The notes below the pieces were generated by a model that did not search any database, was not told where the DNA came from, and saw only the letters and a list, made by a program, of their open reading frames with translations. Shown here piece after piece: positions 14,752 through 22,300 of a stretch of 22,300 nt of DNA. The position numbers and the translations under genes are program-made. The DNA lies in IMG/VR virus record IMGVR_UViG_3300008050_000360, positions 1 through 22,300 of that record, one strand, 5' to 3'. This DNA comes from a virus. Position 1 is the stretch's first letter, and the number at the start of each line of letters is the position of its first letter.

Positions 14752-16613
14752 TATTGTATCTCGCACGCTCCGCCTGCACAAGCTAATTCGCCTGATAAGT
14801 CTGTGTTATCATCAATTTCTGTTATTTTAGATATATCTATTTCAGTAAGTGATTTCATCATTTCATTATAAACTTCTTTTGTACAATCTTGAAATGGAGC
14901 TTGATGAAAAACTTTGCCGCCATCGTGTTGCATAACTGCTAATCCATTATAATATTCTCTATTTTCCCACATCCATTCTCCAACCAATTCCCACTCATTA
15001 TCTTTTATGCTAACTGTAGCTGAAACGTTGTGTGTGTTTGAGCCATTTCGGTGGCCTGATTTAACCCACTCTGTTGCAATTTTTTTTATTCTTTCTAATA
15101 ACTGAAATGGAGACTCCGTTCTTAATATTGCTCCATTGGGTGCTTTTTGTGGTATTGATATTACCGCTTGTTCGTGTGATCTAAAATAATCATCTTCTAC
15201 TAATTCGGGATGGTTTTCTATTAAATATTTATATATTGATTCATTTTTTCCACAACGCATTGTACGGATATAATAATCATTGTGCCATGCATGAATGCCT
15301 GAACTTGTTCCTAAAGTTAAAGAAGTTGTTCCTGCGGGTTTTACTGTCGTACATCTTGCTGCTTTATTTATACCTATAAGTTTAGCAACCCTAGAATTTT
15401 CTCTTTTTACTACATCAGCTGCTTTTTTCATATCATACCCTAAAACAACACCAGATCCTATACCTGTCATACTAACGCCTATTAATGCGTCTTTTTCTGT
15501 TGTTTCTTGCCAAATTTCCCGTAAATAATGAAATCCTGTATAACCGGCTTGTAATGTTCCAATAAATGCTGCAGCTTTTACTCTTTGATTAAAATCTTCT
15601 TGGGAGTCTATCTCTGACGCATTAACTTCACATAAATTACAAAATTGATAAGGTCGTAAAGCAATTTCACAACATGGATTAGTACCCCAGTCTTTATCAT
15701 TATTAAAGTAAATACCAGGTTCTCCTGTCTGTCCTAATTCTACTCGTTTCCACAAATCCATAAAAAATTCTTTAGTAATCTTATGTCTCATAAGCACTGC
15801 AGAATTATTAGATCTGTATCTTTGTGGGTTTAATTCTAATACGTCTTTTGCTTTACACGAAATCATTTCATTATCATCTGCGCTAAATAATGAAATAAGT
15901 GCTGCTCTACGAATTCCTCCTGCTAAAACAGCATCTGCTATATAACATATAATATCGTGAGTTTCTAATGTAGTTAATTGATCGCCATCTTCTTTATTTT
16001 CTAAAAGACCTGTTATTTTTAAAACACACTCCTTTAAAGGTTGTGGTCCTGGGGCTTTACCACCTGATGTAACTAATTGAGCTCCCTTAGGTCTTATATC
16101 TGAGAAATCAAATTCTATTCTAGAACTTTTTCCGTTTAAATAAGACTTCATTAATACTTTTATTGCATCTGCCCAACCTTCAATTGAATCACCTATTAAG
16201 AATCTCCTTTTTCTTTTTGCGTATGGTTTATTTACTGGTGGCAGTTTTGCGACATGGTGTTTTTGGACTGAATATCCTACGCCTGTTCCTCCAAGTAATA
16301 AAAACATTGTTTCACTAAACGAATCAATGTGGTCGATTGGCATATATGCACAATTGTATACTCTATTAGGAGATATTTCAATAGGTTTGCCTCCGAATTG
16401 AAGGCTGCGCATACTCGGCAAAACTTTTTTATCATATACTAATTTATATACCTTGTCAATTTCATCTTTTAATTTAGGATATGTTTTTTGGTGCATTTTT
16501 TTATTTCGTGTAACTAACTCTTCCCATGTTTCTCTTCTTTTTAGTTCTGGACTATATTTTGCATACTTCATGTATACCGTAATGTCAGATAAAATTTTAC
16601 TAGATATATTCAT
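14751..16613 (-). CDS. nrdJ: Ribonucleotide reductase, class II (adenosylcobalamin-dependent), monomeric type
   Basis: It reduces ribonucleotides to deoxyribonucleotides, with the radical generated from coenzyme B12. The 620-residue protein has NCAYMPIDH (Cys88, redox half-site), the LLLGGTGVGYSVQ stretch typical of class II enzymes, the active-site NPCCE (Asn312, thiyl Cys314, Glu316), VKPAGTTSL and a C-terminal CAGGAC pair (Cys612, Cys617) that would re-reduce the active site. The pattern resembles the Lactobacillus leichmannii monomeric enzyme but is shorter (739 there). No small radical subunit is nearby, as expected for class II. Host B12 would be needed. A strong AAGGAGT site precedes the ATG, and a terminator lies just upstream, so the gene probably has its own promoter. 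Confidence 0.93.
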   Translation of the reverse strand: MNISSKILSDITVYMKYAKYSPELKRRETWEELVTRNKKMHQKTYPKLKDEIDKVYKLVYDKKVLPSMRSLQFGGKPIEISPNRVYNCAYMPIDHIDSFSETMFLLLGGTGVGYSVQKHHVAKLPPVNKPYAKRKRRFLIGDSIEGWADAIKVLMKSYLNGKSSRIEFDFSDIRPKGAQLVTSGGKAPGPQPLKECVLKITGLLENKEDGDQLTTLETHDIICYIADAVLAGGIRRAALISLFSADDNEMISCKAKDVLELNPQRYRSNNSAVLMRHKITKEFFMDLWKRVELGQTGEPGIYFNNDKDWGTNPCCEIALRPYQFCNLCEVNASEIDSQEDFNQRVKAAAFIGTLQAGYTGFHYLREIWQETTEKDALIGVSMTGIGSGVVLGYDMKKAADVVKRENSRVAKLIGINKAARCTTVKPAGTTSLTLGTSSGIHAWHNDYYIRTMRCGKNESIYKYLIENHPELVEDDYFRSHEQAVISIPQKAPNGAILRTESPFQLLERIKKIATEWVKSGHRNGSNTHNVSATVSIKDNEWELVGEWMWENREYYNGLAVMQHDGGKVFHQAPFQDCTKEVYNEMMKSLTEIDISKITEIDDNTDLSGELACAGGACEIQ

Positions 16614-16643
16614 TTATGACTCCTTATTTTAATATTATTAGAT

Positions 16644-16672
16644 AAAAAGTGGCCTTTTCTTATATAGGCCAC
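16644..16672 (-). terminator. Intrinsic terminator between helicase and ribonucleotide reductase genes
   Basis: On the minus strand the inverted repeat GTGGCCT...AGGCCAC gives a 7-bp GC-rich stem with a 10-base loop, followed at once by five T residues. It stands out in an otherwise AT-rich window and lies 22 bases past the helicase stop. It should end or attenuate the gp32-uvsX-nuclease-helicase transcript. Confidence 0.8.
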
Positions 16673-16693
16673 ATTCTATAATAAATATAATTA

Positions 16694-18049
16694 TCAACCT
16701 AAACTTCCGCCCAAATCTTTAAATTTTTGTGCTAAACTTTGTTTTAAAATATTCTCACCACTTTTCATTGTCTGTGTTGTTTGTTTGCCTTGAGATGTTT
16801 GTGGTTCGAAGAACTGAAATTGGCCATTATTTGTGTTTATTTTGCTTGGAAGTGTAATTCCGTCTGGGCCAAATCTATTTTTTATAACGTGTCCTCTACC
16901 CGTTCCAGATAATTTGTCTTCTACTTTTCTTGCAAGTGACATTAAGAAATCAGCAACCATTACTTTGCCATACGACGATGCAATCTTATCTGCTTCGATA
17001 ATATCATTTTCTAGTGCAGCTCGGCCTGCTTGAGATGCCGTCCAAACAGGGATTTCATATTCGCCTGCCATACCACGCATTTCTTCATATAGTTCTTCTA
17101 ATGCTTCGTGTTTATCTTTTTTAGTGTTTACTTTTAACAAATCACCGTAATCTACTATTACTAGATCTGGAGTATTTCCTAACATTACAGTTTTTTCAAT
17201 ATGTGCTTTAATACCCATTACACCAGTAGATTTAGTTGGATAATATTTTATGATCAACTCTCCTGCTAATGTTTCTAATTTTTCTTCGATGTCATCTGTG
17301 TAATTTTTTAAATTTTGTGCTGCAATACCTGTTATTACACTATCATATCTTTGGCCTACATATGTGTCATTTAACTCCAATGTATAATGTATAACTGTTT
17401 TTCCTTGTTTTATTGCATTTGCTCCAATATTGATAAGCAACCAAGATTTTCCAATTCCTGCTGGCGCCATTACAACTCCCAATTCTCCTTTGCCCAATCC
17501 ACCATCCATTAAATCATCAATTACATCCCAACCTGTTCTAATAGTATCTCGTGCGGCATTTGTATATCTTGCTACTACCTCTTTTTTATATTCATGTCCA
17601 ATGTCAGTGTCAGCTCCTGCTTTCATAGCAGAATCAATTTTGCTTTTTATTTCATCATAATTGCCCAATTGCAATAAATTAACAGAATCCATAATAGCTC
17701 TTTTAATTTCTTGGTTTTTACAAAATTTTAATATTTCATCTTTTACAAATGTTAAGTCATCTGACTCCATATACCGAAATATATCCTTTAATTGTTCTAA
17801 AATAGCTGTTTTAAATACATCATCTGTAATTCCTGTTATTTTAACTTTTAATACATCTTTACTTGGTGGAGTTTTATATTCTCTGAAATGATCTAATATA
17901 ACATCTAATACCCAATTATTTGCATCTGATTCGAAATATTCAGGTTGTATAATATCTGCAATTTGTTGTAAAAATGATCGATCTATAAACATGGCCGCAA
18001 GCACTTTTACTTGGAACGACCAACCATACTCACTTAATTTATCTGTCAT
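16694..18049 (-). CDS. 41: Replicative DNA helicase, DnaB/gp41-like
   Basis: A hexameric 5'-3' helicase that unwinds the fork. The 451-residue protein has an N-terminal DnaB-type domain (DRSFLQQIADIIQPEYF), then the RecA-like motor: GWDVIDDLMDGGLGKGEL, Walker A APAGIGKS (residues 195-202), the YTLE motif (Glu225) and Walker B LVIVDYGD (near 296-303), followed by WTASQAGR. Length is close to T4 gp41 (475). No primase gene (gp61) is in the window. No strong ribosome binding site precedes the ATG. It lies 36 bases after the nuclease gene. Confidence 0.95.
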   Translation of the reverse strand: MTDKLSEYGWSFQVKVLAAMFIDRSFLQQIADIIQPEYFESDANNWVLDVILDHFREYKTPPSKDVLKVKITGITDDVFKTAILEQLKDIFRYMESDDLTFVKDEILKFCKNQEIKRAIMDSVNLLQLGNYDEIKSKIDSAMKAGADTDIGHEYKKEVVARYTNAARDTIRTGWDVIDDLMDGGLGKGELGVVMAPAGIGKSWLLINIGANAIKQGKTVIHYTLELNDTYVGQRYDSVITGIAAQNLKNYTDDIEEKLETLAGELIIKYYPTKSTGVMGIKAHIEKTVMLGNTPDLVIVDYGDLLKVNTKKDKHEALEELYEEMRGMAGEYEIPVWTASQAGRAALENDIIEADKIASSYGKVMVADFLMSLARKVEDKLSGTGRGHVIKNRFGPDGITLPSKINTNNGQFQFFEPQTSQGKQTTQTMKSGENILKQSLAQKFKDLGGSLG

Positions 18050-18085
18050 AACTTATTATATTAAAATAAAAACAGTAATCCAATA

Positions 18086-19159
18086 CTATTTATGTGTTTG
18101 TTGTGCGAAGGCACTTAAAGAAAGCCAAGTGTTGTTTAACCAATCTGGCATATTTTTCATAACAGACCACATTTTATCTTCCATGAATAATCTACGAAAC
18201 TCTACTTTATTTAATGTGGTTATTGGTGATTGTATTATGTTACGAATATTTGATTTTGTTTGTGCTGGAAAATCTAAAATATTTAAATTCATTAAGTCCC
18301 AGTTTTCTTCGATTGTATCTATATTATCTAACATTTTTTGATATGTTTTAGATTCGTCTAATTTTTCTACACAATCTCCCCGAAGGTCTGCTGGTGTATA
18401 ATCTAATGATAATGCTAAGTCAGGAATATGTTTTAATAATGTCTTTGGCCCTATTCCTTTAACTCCATTAATGTTATCTGATTTATCACCGGTAAATGTT
18501 CTATACATTACATAATTAACAGGGTGAACCCCAAATTCTTCCAATACAGTCTCGGTAGTATACATTTTCTTTTTAATGGGAGACCATACTTGTATTCTAT
18601 TGTCAATTAATTGATAAAAATCTCTATCTGTTGAAACAATTGTAAATTTACTTTGTTCTTCTTTTGGTTTTAACAAATCTTCATTAAACATTTCAATTAT
18701 ATATGCTATAGTATCATCTGCTTCTATTCCATCCATTGCTAAAAATGTAACAGGTAAACAATCTAAATATGAAACTATTCTGCTAAATTGTCGACGCATT
18801 TCTTCTTGTTCTTGGTCGACGGTTATATCATAATGATCGTGTCGTCTTAATTTTGTTTTATTAATTCGATTTGCTTTATAATCTTTATTTATTTTTCTTC
18901 TTCTTTTAGAACCACCTATTCCATCAAATACTACAATACAACGACTTGGTTTAAAGTCCCTTACACATTTTCCTATACTATATAAAAATCCGGTAATACC
19001 TCCTACGTGATCGCCATCTTCATTTGATGAAGGAGTTGCTGAGAATGCTCGAATAAAGGTATTTAGACCATCAAATATCATGATGTGATCATTGACGTCC
19101 GATGGCCTATCTGCCTTTTCTTTTTGTAACTGGTTAAATAATTCTTGATACTTATTCAT
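18086..19159 (-). CDS. rnh: 5'-3' nuclease of the FEN / T4 RNase H family
   Basis: T4 RNase H removes RNA primers and flaps from Okazaki fragments. The 357-residue product shows the FEN-family acidic residues in order: IMIFDGLNTF (Asp30), VVFDG (Asp79), IEADDT (Glu146, Asp148, Asp149), STDRDFYQL (Asp178, Asp180), and TGDKSDN (Asp225, Asp228) leading into the helix-hairpin-helix GVKGIGPKT. All metal-binding positions appear intact. Length is a little above T4 RNase H (305). The start makes a TAATG overlap with the uvsX stop. Confidence 0.92.
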   Translation of the reverse strand: MNKYQELFNQLQKEKADRPSDVNDHIMIFDGLNTFIRAFSATPSSNEDGDHVGGITGFLYSIGKCVRDFKPSRCIVVFDGIGGSKRRRKINKDYKANRINKTKLRRHDHYDITVDQEQEEMRRQFSRIVSYLDCLPVTFLAMDGIEADDTIAYIIEMFNEDLLKPKEEQSKFTIVSTDRDFYQLIDNRIQVWSPIKKKMYTTETVLEEFGVHPVNYVMYRTFTGDKSDNINGVKGIGPKTLLKHIPDLALSLDYTPADLRGDCVEKLDESKTYQKMLDNIDTIEENWDLMNLNILDFPAQTKSNIRNIIQSPITTLNKVEFRRLFMEDKMWSVMKNMPDWLNNTWLSLSAFAQQTHK

Positions 19160-20316
19160 TATCCTTCTTCGTTTATTACTTCTTCATCTACGACTACATC
19201 ATCAATGCCACCGTCTACGCCGGCTACATATTTGAAGATATATGCTTCGCAAATTCGATTGTATAATCGATTATGGATATCTGTCTTGTTAATTATTTTT
19301 TCAGCGAAGTCTTTAGATTGAAATTTTATTTCTTCTAAAACCTCTCCGGTGTTAACATCTACGTCTTCATAAGTATACCAGGCTCCGCCTTGTTTTACTA
19401 GTTTGAAGTCTTTCATGATATTTAACCACCCTCCGTAATTATCAATTCCTGAATCGAAATATATATCATAATTAATAGAACGATGTGGAGGTCCCATTCT
19501 GTTTTTCACGATTGTGACCTTGGTTTTTATTCCTACCACTTGTTCTACACCATTTACTTTTGCTTTGATTTGTCCTAACGACTTCAGCCTTAATCTTACT
19601 GATGAGTGGAATGGTAATGCCTTACCTCCTGCTGTCGTCCATGGGTCTCCAAAACTAACACCTAACTTTGTTCTCAATTGATTTGTGAATATTAAACATA
19701 TTCTTTCTCTTGCAATCCAGTTAGTTACCTTACGCATTGCTTTTGATAGAATAATAGATTTTGATGTCGCATAGCCATCTTTATCATATTCAGCTGCCAT
19801 TTCGATTTTTGTAGATGCTCCCATTATTGAATCTACCACGATTGTTACCAATCGGTTTTTGTCTGATAGTCTTACATTGTCTACAATTGTTTCGATAGTT
19901 TCAAATATCTCCTCAACTGTTTCCATTGGAACATATAGCATTGATTTTAAATCAACTCCTATTGCTGTTAAGAATTCAGAGCTAGTTGCGGATTCAGTGT
20001 CAATATAAACTGCTAATCCGCCCCTCTTTTGTGTTTCTGCTAAGGTGTGGGCTGCAAGTAATGATTTACCTGAAGCTTCTAGTCCTGTTATTTCGGTAAT
20101 TCTACCAACAGGAAAACCTCCGTTTGGCTTATTTGAAATGGCCAAATCTAGCATTGAACACCCAGATGAAATCCATTCATGCACATTTGTAGGTGCATCT
20201 TCATCTCCATCTAAAAAGAATGCAGTTTTGTAATTTTGACCCTTGAACTGTTTATTGATACTTGCAGCTAGTGTTTCAGCTAACGAGTCTTCCAGTTCGC
20301 TCTTTTTCTTCGCCAT
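19159..20316 (-). CDS. uvsX: UvsX/RecA-like recombinase
   Basis: The recombinase drives strand exchange and recombination-dependent replication. The 385-residue protein has Walker A GLEASGKS (residues 78-85), the DTESA region with catalytic Glu108, and Walker B VTIVVDS (Asp near 162). It then has IFTNQLRTKLGVSFGDPWTT with the TTAGGKALPFHSS segment typical of RecA-type proteins, and ends in an acidic Asp/Glu/Val-rich tail. Length equals that of T4 UvsX (391) closely. A clear AGGAG precedes the start, 11 bases after the gp32 stop. No uvsY or uvsW is seen here. Confidence 0.95.
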   Translation of the reverse strand: MAKKKSELEDSLAETLAASINKQFKGQNYKTAFFLDGDEDAPTNVHEWISSGCSMLDLAISNKPNGGFPVGRITEITGLEASGKSLLAAHTLAETQKRGGLAVYIDTESATSSEFLTAIGVDLKSMLYVPMETVEEIFETIETIVDNVRLSDKNRLVTIVVDSIMGASTKIEMAAEYDKDGYATSKSIILSKAMRKVTNWIARERICLIFTNQLRTKLGVSFGDPWTTAGGKALPFHSSVRLRLKSLGQIKAKVNGVEQVVGIKTKVTIVKNRMGPPHRSINYDIYFDSGIDNYGGWLNIMKDFKLVKQGGAWYTYEDVDVNTGEVLEEIKFQSKDFAEKIINKTDIHNRLYNRICEAYIFKYVAGVDGGIDDVVVDEEVINEEG

Positions 20317-20327
20317 GGTACAGACTC

Positions 20328-21101
20328 CTATTGATTAAATAAATCATTAAATGCAGTTGCTACATCAGCTGTCTTTTTAGGTTCAGTTTTAGTAGTAGTT
20401 TCAGTTTTTGCTACACCATTGGTTGTTGGTGTCGTAGTATCTGAATCAGCATTTTCTGGATTCATCCAATCTGCTAGTGCCTGTTCTAATTCTTCATAAG
20501 TTGGCTCGGGAAATAAGTCTGTGATCTTTAATTGATTCATGACTTTTTCAGCAATGCCTTTATCTTCAGTCGCTGCCGAAGTATTTGGCTTGACTCTGAT
20601 TGAAGTTTTTGGAAACCTCTCAGTGCCTTCTGCTGGTGTAAATTCTACTGTAATATCTCTACCATTCATTAGGTCGGTAATATCACCGTAGTCTGGATCT
20701 GAAATTATTGAAAGCAATTCTGAGTATACGGTTTTTCCAAACCCCCAAAATTTAACTCCTTCAGATTCTTTACCTCTAACAATAACAGGAACATAAGTTC
20801 TCATCTTTGGCTCGATTTTTCTACCCATTATCCATTCGTCTTTATCACCTGTTTTCTTAAGCTTTTCAGCAAATTCTACTACAGGATCTGCATTGCCAAA
20901 TGTGATAGGCGAAAGCATACTACGCTTTGCGATATCATAATGAAAATACATTTCTAGGAACGGGTTTTCTTTGCGATGTACATAAGGTACAATTCGAATC
21001 GTTTGTTTACCTGGTTCGGGTTTCCAAAGATTATTTCTTCTGTCGTCTGTCTTGTTTAATTGTGTAAGTTTTGCCTTTATGGCGTCTAAATCTAAACTCA
21101 T
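20328..21101 (-). CDS. 32: Single-stranded DNA-binding protein, gp32-like
   Basis: gp32 coats ssDNA and coordinates T4-type replication and recombination. The 257-residue product has a basic N-terminal segment, a central aromatic-rich core (MYFHYDIAKRS, VKFWGFGKTVYSELL, DYGDITDLMNGRDI), a Thr/Lys-rich linker near residues 220-245 and a short tail DVATAFNDLFNQ. Length (T4: 301) and position directly before uvsX support the call. It contains no cysteine at all, so the His-Cys3 zinc site of T4 gp32 is absent. An AAGGAG site precedes the ATG. T4 gp32 represses its own translation, and the AT-rich leader here could serve the same purpose. Confidence 0.88.
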   Translation of the reverse strand: MSLDLDAIKAKLTQLNKTDDRRNNLWKPEPGKQTIRIVPYVHRKENPFLEMYFHYDIAKRSMLSPITFGNADPVVEFAEKLKKTGDKDEWIMGRKIEPKMRTYVPVIVRGKESEGVKFWGFGKTVYSELLSIISDPDYGDITDLMNGRDITVEFTPAEGTERFPKTSIRVKPNTSAATEDKGIAEKVMNQLKITDLFPEPTYEELEQALADWMNPENADSDTTTPTTNGVAKTETTTKTEPKKTADVATAFNDLFNQ

Positions 21102-21197
21102 TTTTTACTCCTTTATTAGTTAATTGTTTATATTGTTTAGTTATTAATTATAATATATGTAATTAATTCGTTAATTCAAAGTTATTCGTTAATTATT
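21102..21197 (-). promoter_or_regulatory. Leader upstream of gp32 with direct repeat and small hairpin
   Basis: This 96-base gap is among the longest intergenic stretches. An 11-base motif (ATTCGTTAATT on the plus strand) occurs twice, at 21166-21176 and 21184-21194, with an 18-base period. The first copy sits in an inverted repeat AATTAA-TTCG-TTAATT (21161-21176). The mRNA leader is nearly all A/T and ends with AAGGAG. It may carry a promoter or a gp32 autoregulatory site, but no confident -10/-35 pair could be chosen. Confidence 0.35.
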
Positions 21198-21521
21198 TTA
21201 AAAGTTCTGCATTCTCCACTCATAATCGTCTTTTTTAGCTTGATCATCTTCAGTATTTCCTGGGTTGATTTTATCTTCTATACCGGTGCTATCAAATTTT
21301 GTATCTTCTAATCCTCCACCAAATCTAATTCCACTTAATTCTATATCTAATGCTTGCTCTGCTCTTCTTCTATCAGCTGGGTTTATTATATTAATGCTAA
21401 TTAATTTATTTACTATTTGTTTAACAGCGTCGTCTATTTGTTGATCTTCCTGGACGATAGGTTTTTTGCCTTGATTTCCAAAGCCTAAATATTTTTCGTT
21501 TAATAGTGATTTTAATTTCAT
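21198..21521 (-). CDS. Hypothetical protein, 107 aa, with a leader-like N-terminus
   Basis: The 107-residue product begins MKLKSLLNEKYLGFGNQG and continues with a helical domain (DDAVKQIVNKLISINIINPADRR is the densest part, shown only in outline here) and an acidic, flexible C-terminus. No known family is recognised. Its N-terminus resembles that of the gene just upstream (MK-x-x-LL-x-E...F) and includes L-N-E, a sequence of the form cut by T4-type prohead protease. The start overlaps the upstream stop as TAATG. Confidence 0.7.
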   Translation of the reverse strand: MKLKSLLNEKYLGFGNQGKKPIVQEDQQIDDAVKQIVNKLISINIINPADRRRAEQALDIELSGIRFGGGLEDTKFDSTGIEDKINPGNTEDDQAKKDDYEWRMQNF

Positions 21522-22006
21522 TATATTCCTTTTGCTTCTAAGTGCTTCATAACTGACTCATCGGTGATTCCATATTTTTCTGCTAATGGCTCATCACCTA
21601 TGTTAACATATTTAATGCTTCCATCTGGATCTAATTCGATAGTTAAATCTATTTCATCTTTGCCCATTTTAATTTCACAATCAAGTTTTATATCAGATAC
21701 AAATCTAGTTATATCAAATGAAGGGTGGCCATCGTCACCTGTAATATTTTGATCTTCAAGGTATGCTTCAAGATCTCCTAATACTTCTTCCAAAAAATGA
21801 CTATCTAATGTTCCTTGTTTTTGCATAGTTACATCATGAAAATTTGTGTCTATTTGTACATAATTTACATTTATATCCCATTTTGGATTAGGAGTTAAAT
21901 GGTCAAAGTTTCCACTTGACATTCGGGGGTCGTGAAAATTTCCAATTTCATTCAAATTCTTAGTTTTGAACCTCCGCATATTTTCTGCTAGTATATTTTT
22001 TTTCAT
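21521..22006 (-). CDS. Hypothetical acidic protein, 161 aa, with a leader-like N-terminus
   Basis: The start at 22006 is chosen over the ATG at 22018 because only it has a proper site (GAGGAAT, five bases away). The product begins MKKNILAENMRRFKTKNLNE, a positively charged stretch quite unlike the rest. The remainder is acidic (DGHPSFDITRFVSDIKLD, IDLTIELDPDGS) and looks like a single alpha/beta domain. Function is unknown. The basic leader ending in L-N-E may be a targeting or processed segment (see findings). Confidence 0.75.
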   Translation of the reverse strand: MKKNILAENMRRFKTKNLNEIGNFHDPRMSSGNFDHLTPNPKWDINVNYVQIDTNFHDVTMQKQGTLDSHFLEEVLGDLEAYLEDQNITGDDGHPSFDITRFVSDIKLDCEIKMGKDEIDLTIELDPDGSIKYVNIGDEPLAEKYGITDESVMKHLEAKGI

Positions 22007-22026
22007 GATATTCCTCATATTTTCTG

Positions 22027-22296
22027 TTATCCTTCGCCTTCGCCTTCGCCTTCGCCTTCTCCTTCACCCTCTCCTTCTCCTTCACCTTCGCCTTCACCAT
22101 CTCCTTCACCTTCGCCTTCACCATCTGCATCTCCTTCACCTTCGCCTTCACCATCTCCTTCACCTTCGCCTTCACCATCAGCTGTTTGTCCATAGTAAAG
22201 ACCTGGCATAGTAGGGAATGATCCTTGAGGGATTTCTAATAATGTTTCCTCATCAAGTACAACTGTCATTGAATTTTCATAAGTATATAAATACAT
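22027..22296 (-). CDS. Protein with C-terminal Gly/Glu repeat tail (5' end uncertain)
   Basis: At least 89 residues: a normal-looking N-terminal part (MYLYTYENSMTVVLDEETLL...GLYYGQTADG) and then about 49 residues of alternating Gly and Glu with occasional Asp and Ala, to the stop. The ATG at 22296 is four bases from the window edge. AGGT precedes it, but the true start may lie outside. Of the frames open across the repeat, this one is chosen because it also encodes the ordinary N-terminal region and leads tightly into the next gene. The tail would be very acidic and disordered. Function is unknown. Confidence 0.65.
   Translation of the reverse strand: MYLYTYENSMTVVLDEETLLEIPQGSFPTMPGLYYGQTADGEGEGEGDGEGEGEGDADGEGEGEGDGEGEGEGEGEGEGEGEGEGEGEG
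22031..22180. repeat. Hexamer and 24-base tandem repeat array
   Basis: About 150 bases are built from CCTTCN hexamers (plus strand). A higher-order 24-base unit is repeated four times at 22079-22102, 22103-22126, 22133-22156 and 22157-22180, the last copy with one changed base. A single extra hexamer (GCATCT, 22127-22132) splits the second and third copies. The unit encodes an eight-residue DGEGEGEG block on the minus strand. All units are multiples of three, so copy-number change would alter tail length without breaking the frame. Confidence 0.9.
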
Positions 22297-22300
22297 ACCT

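Noticed and set aside
21960-22211. Open frames on both strands across the hexamer repeat (Lys/Val/Ala-rich and Leu/His-rich proteins)
   Set aside because: They are by-products of a stop-free tandem repeat. Only the frame encoding the Gly/Glu tail has an ordinary N-terminal region and fits the gene order.

Overview
The window looks like part of the replication and nucleotide-metabolism region of a T4-like (tailed, myovirus-type) bacteriophage. It is very AT-rich. Every gene I accept lies on the minus strand, so transcription runs from high to low coordinates. Genes are packed with 1-, 4- and 8-base start/stop overlaps. A nearly complete T4-type replisome is present: gp32-like ssDNA-binding protein, UvsX recombinase, RNase H/FEN-type 5' nuclease, gp41-like helicase, gp43-like family B polymerase, gp45-like clamp, and gp44 and gp62 clamp-loader subunits. 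The AT-richness and the cobalamin-dependent ribonucleotide reductase would fit a marine-type host with access to B12, but no host-diagnostic gene such as a photosystem gene is seen, so the host is open.

Layout in transcription order. 22296-21198: a Gly/Glu-repeat protein and two unrecognised proteins whose N-termini look alike. 21101-16694: gp32, UvsX, 5' nuclease and helicase, closed by the one convincing intrinsic terminator (16644-16672). 16613-11176: class II ribonucleotide reductase, two small unknowns, FolE (GTP cyclohydrolase I), a 51-residue membrane protein, QueD, QueE, a GroES-like co-chaperonin, a hypoxanthine/guanine phosphoribosyltransferase and a small membrane protein. 11171-8661: DNA polymerase. 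8628-5249: an unknown 146-residue protein, a QueD-like protein without the catalytic cysteine, a GT-B glycosyltransferase, a 59-residue protein and a DpdA-type transglycosylase. 5236-2711: clamp, clamp loader and two small inserted genes. 2706-1: an Api92/YubB-like protein, small unknowns, ThyX, a Cas4/RecB-like nuclease and the first codons of another gene.

The most interesting theme is 7-deazaguanine DNA modification. FolE, QueD and QueE convert GTP to 7-carboxy-7-deazaguanine (CDG), and DpdA can exchange guanine in DNA for a 7-deazaguanine base. No QueC is seen in the window, so the inserted base may be CDG or a CDG derivative, unless QueC lies elsewhere or the host supplies it. Directly upstream of dpdA is a start/stop-coupled trio (unknown, Cys-less QueD paralogue, glycosyltransferase) that could tailor the modification. 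The phosphoribosyltransferase could recycle guanine released by DpdA. These last two ideas are inference.

No tRNA, rRNA, CRISPR array, insertion sequence or attachment site was recognised by eye. No gene-free stretch longer than 300 bases remains once the small genes are counted.
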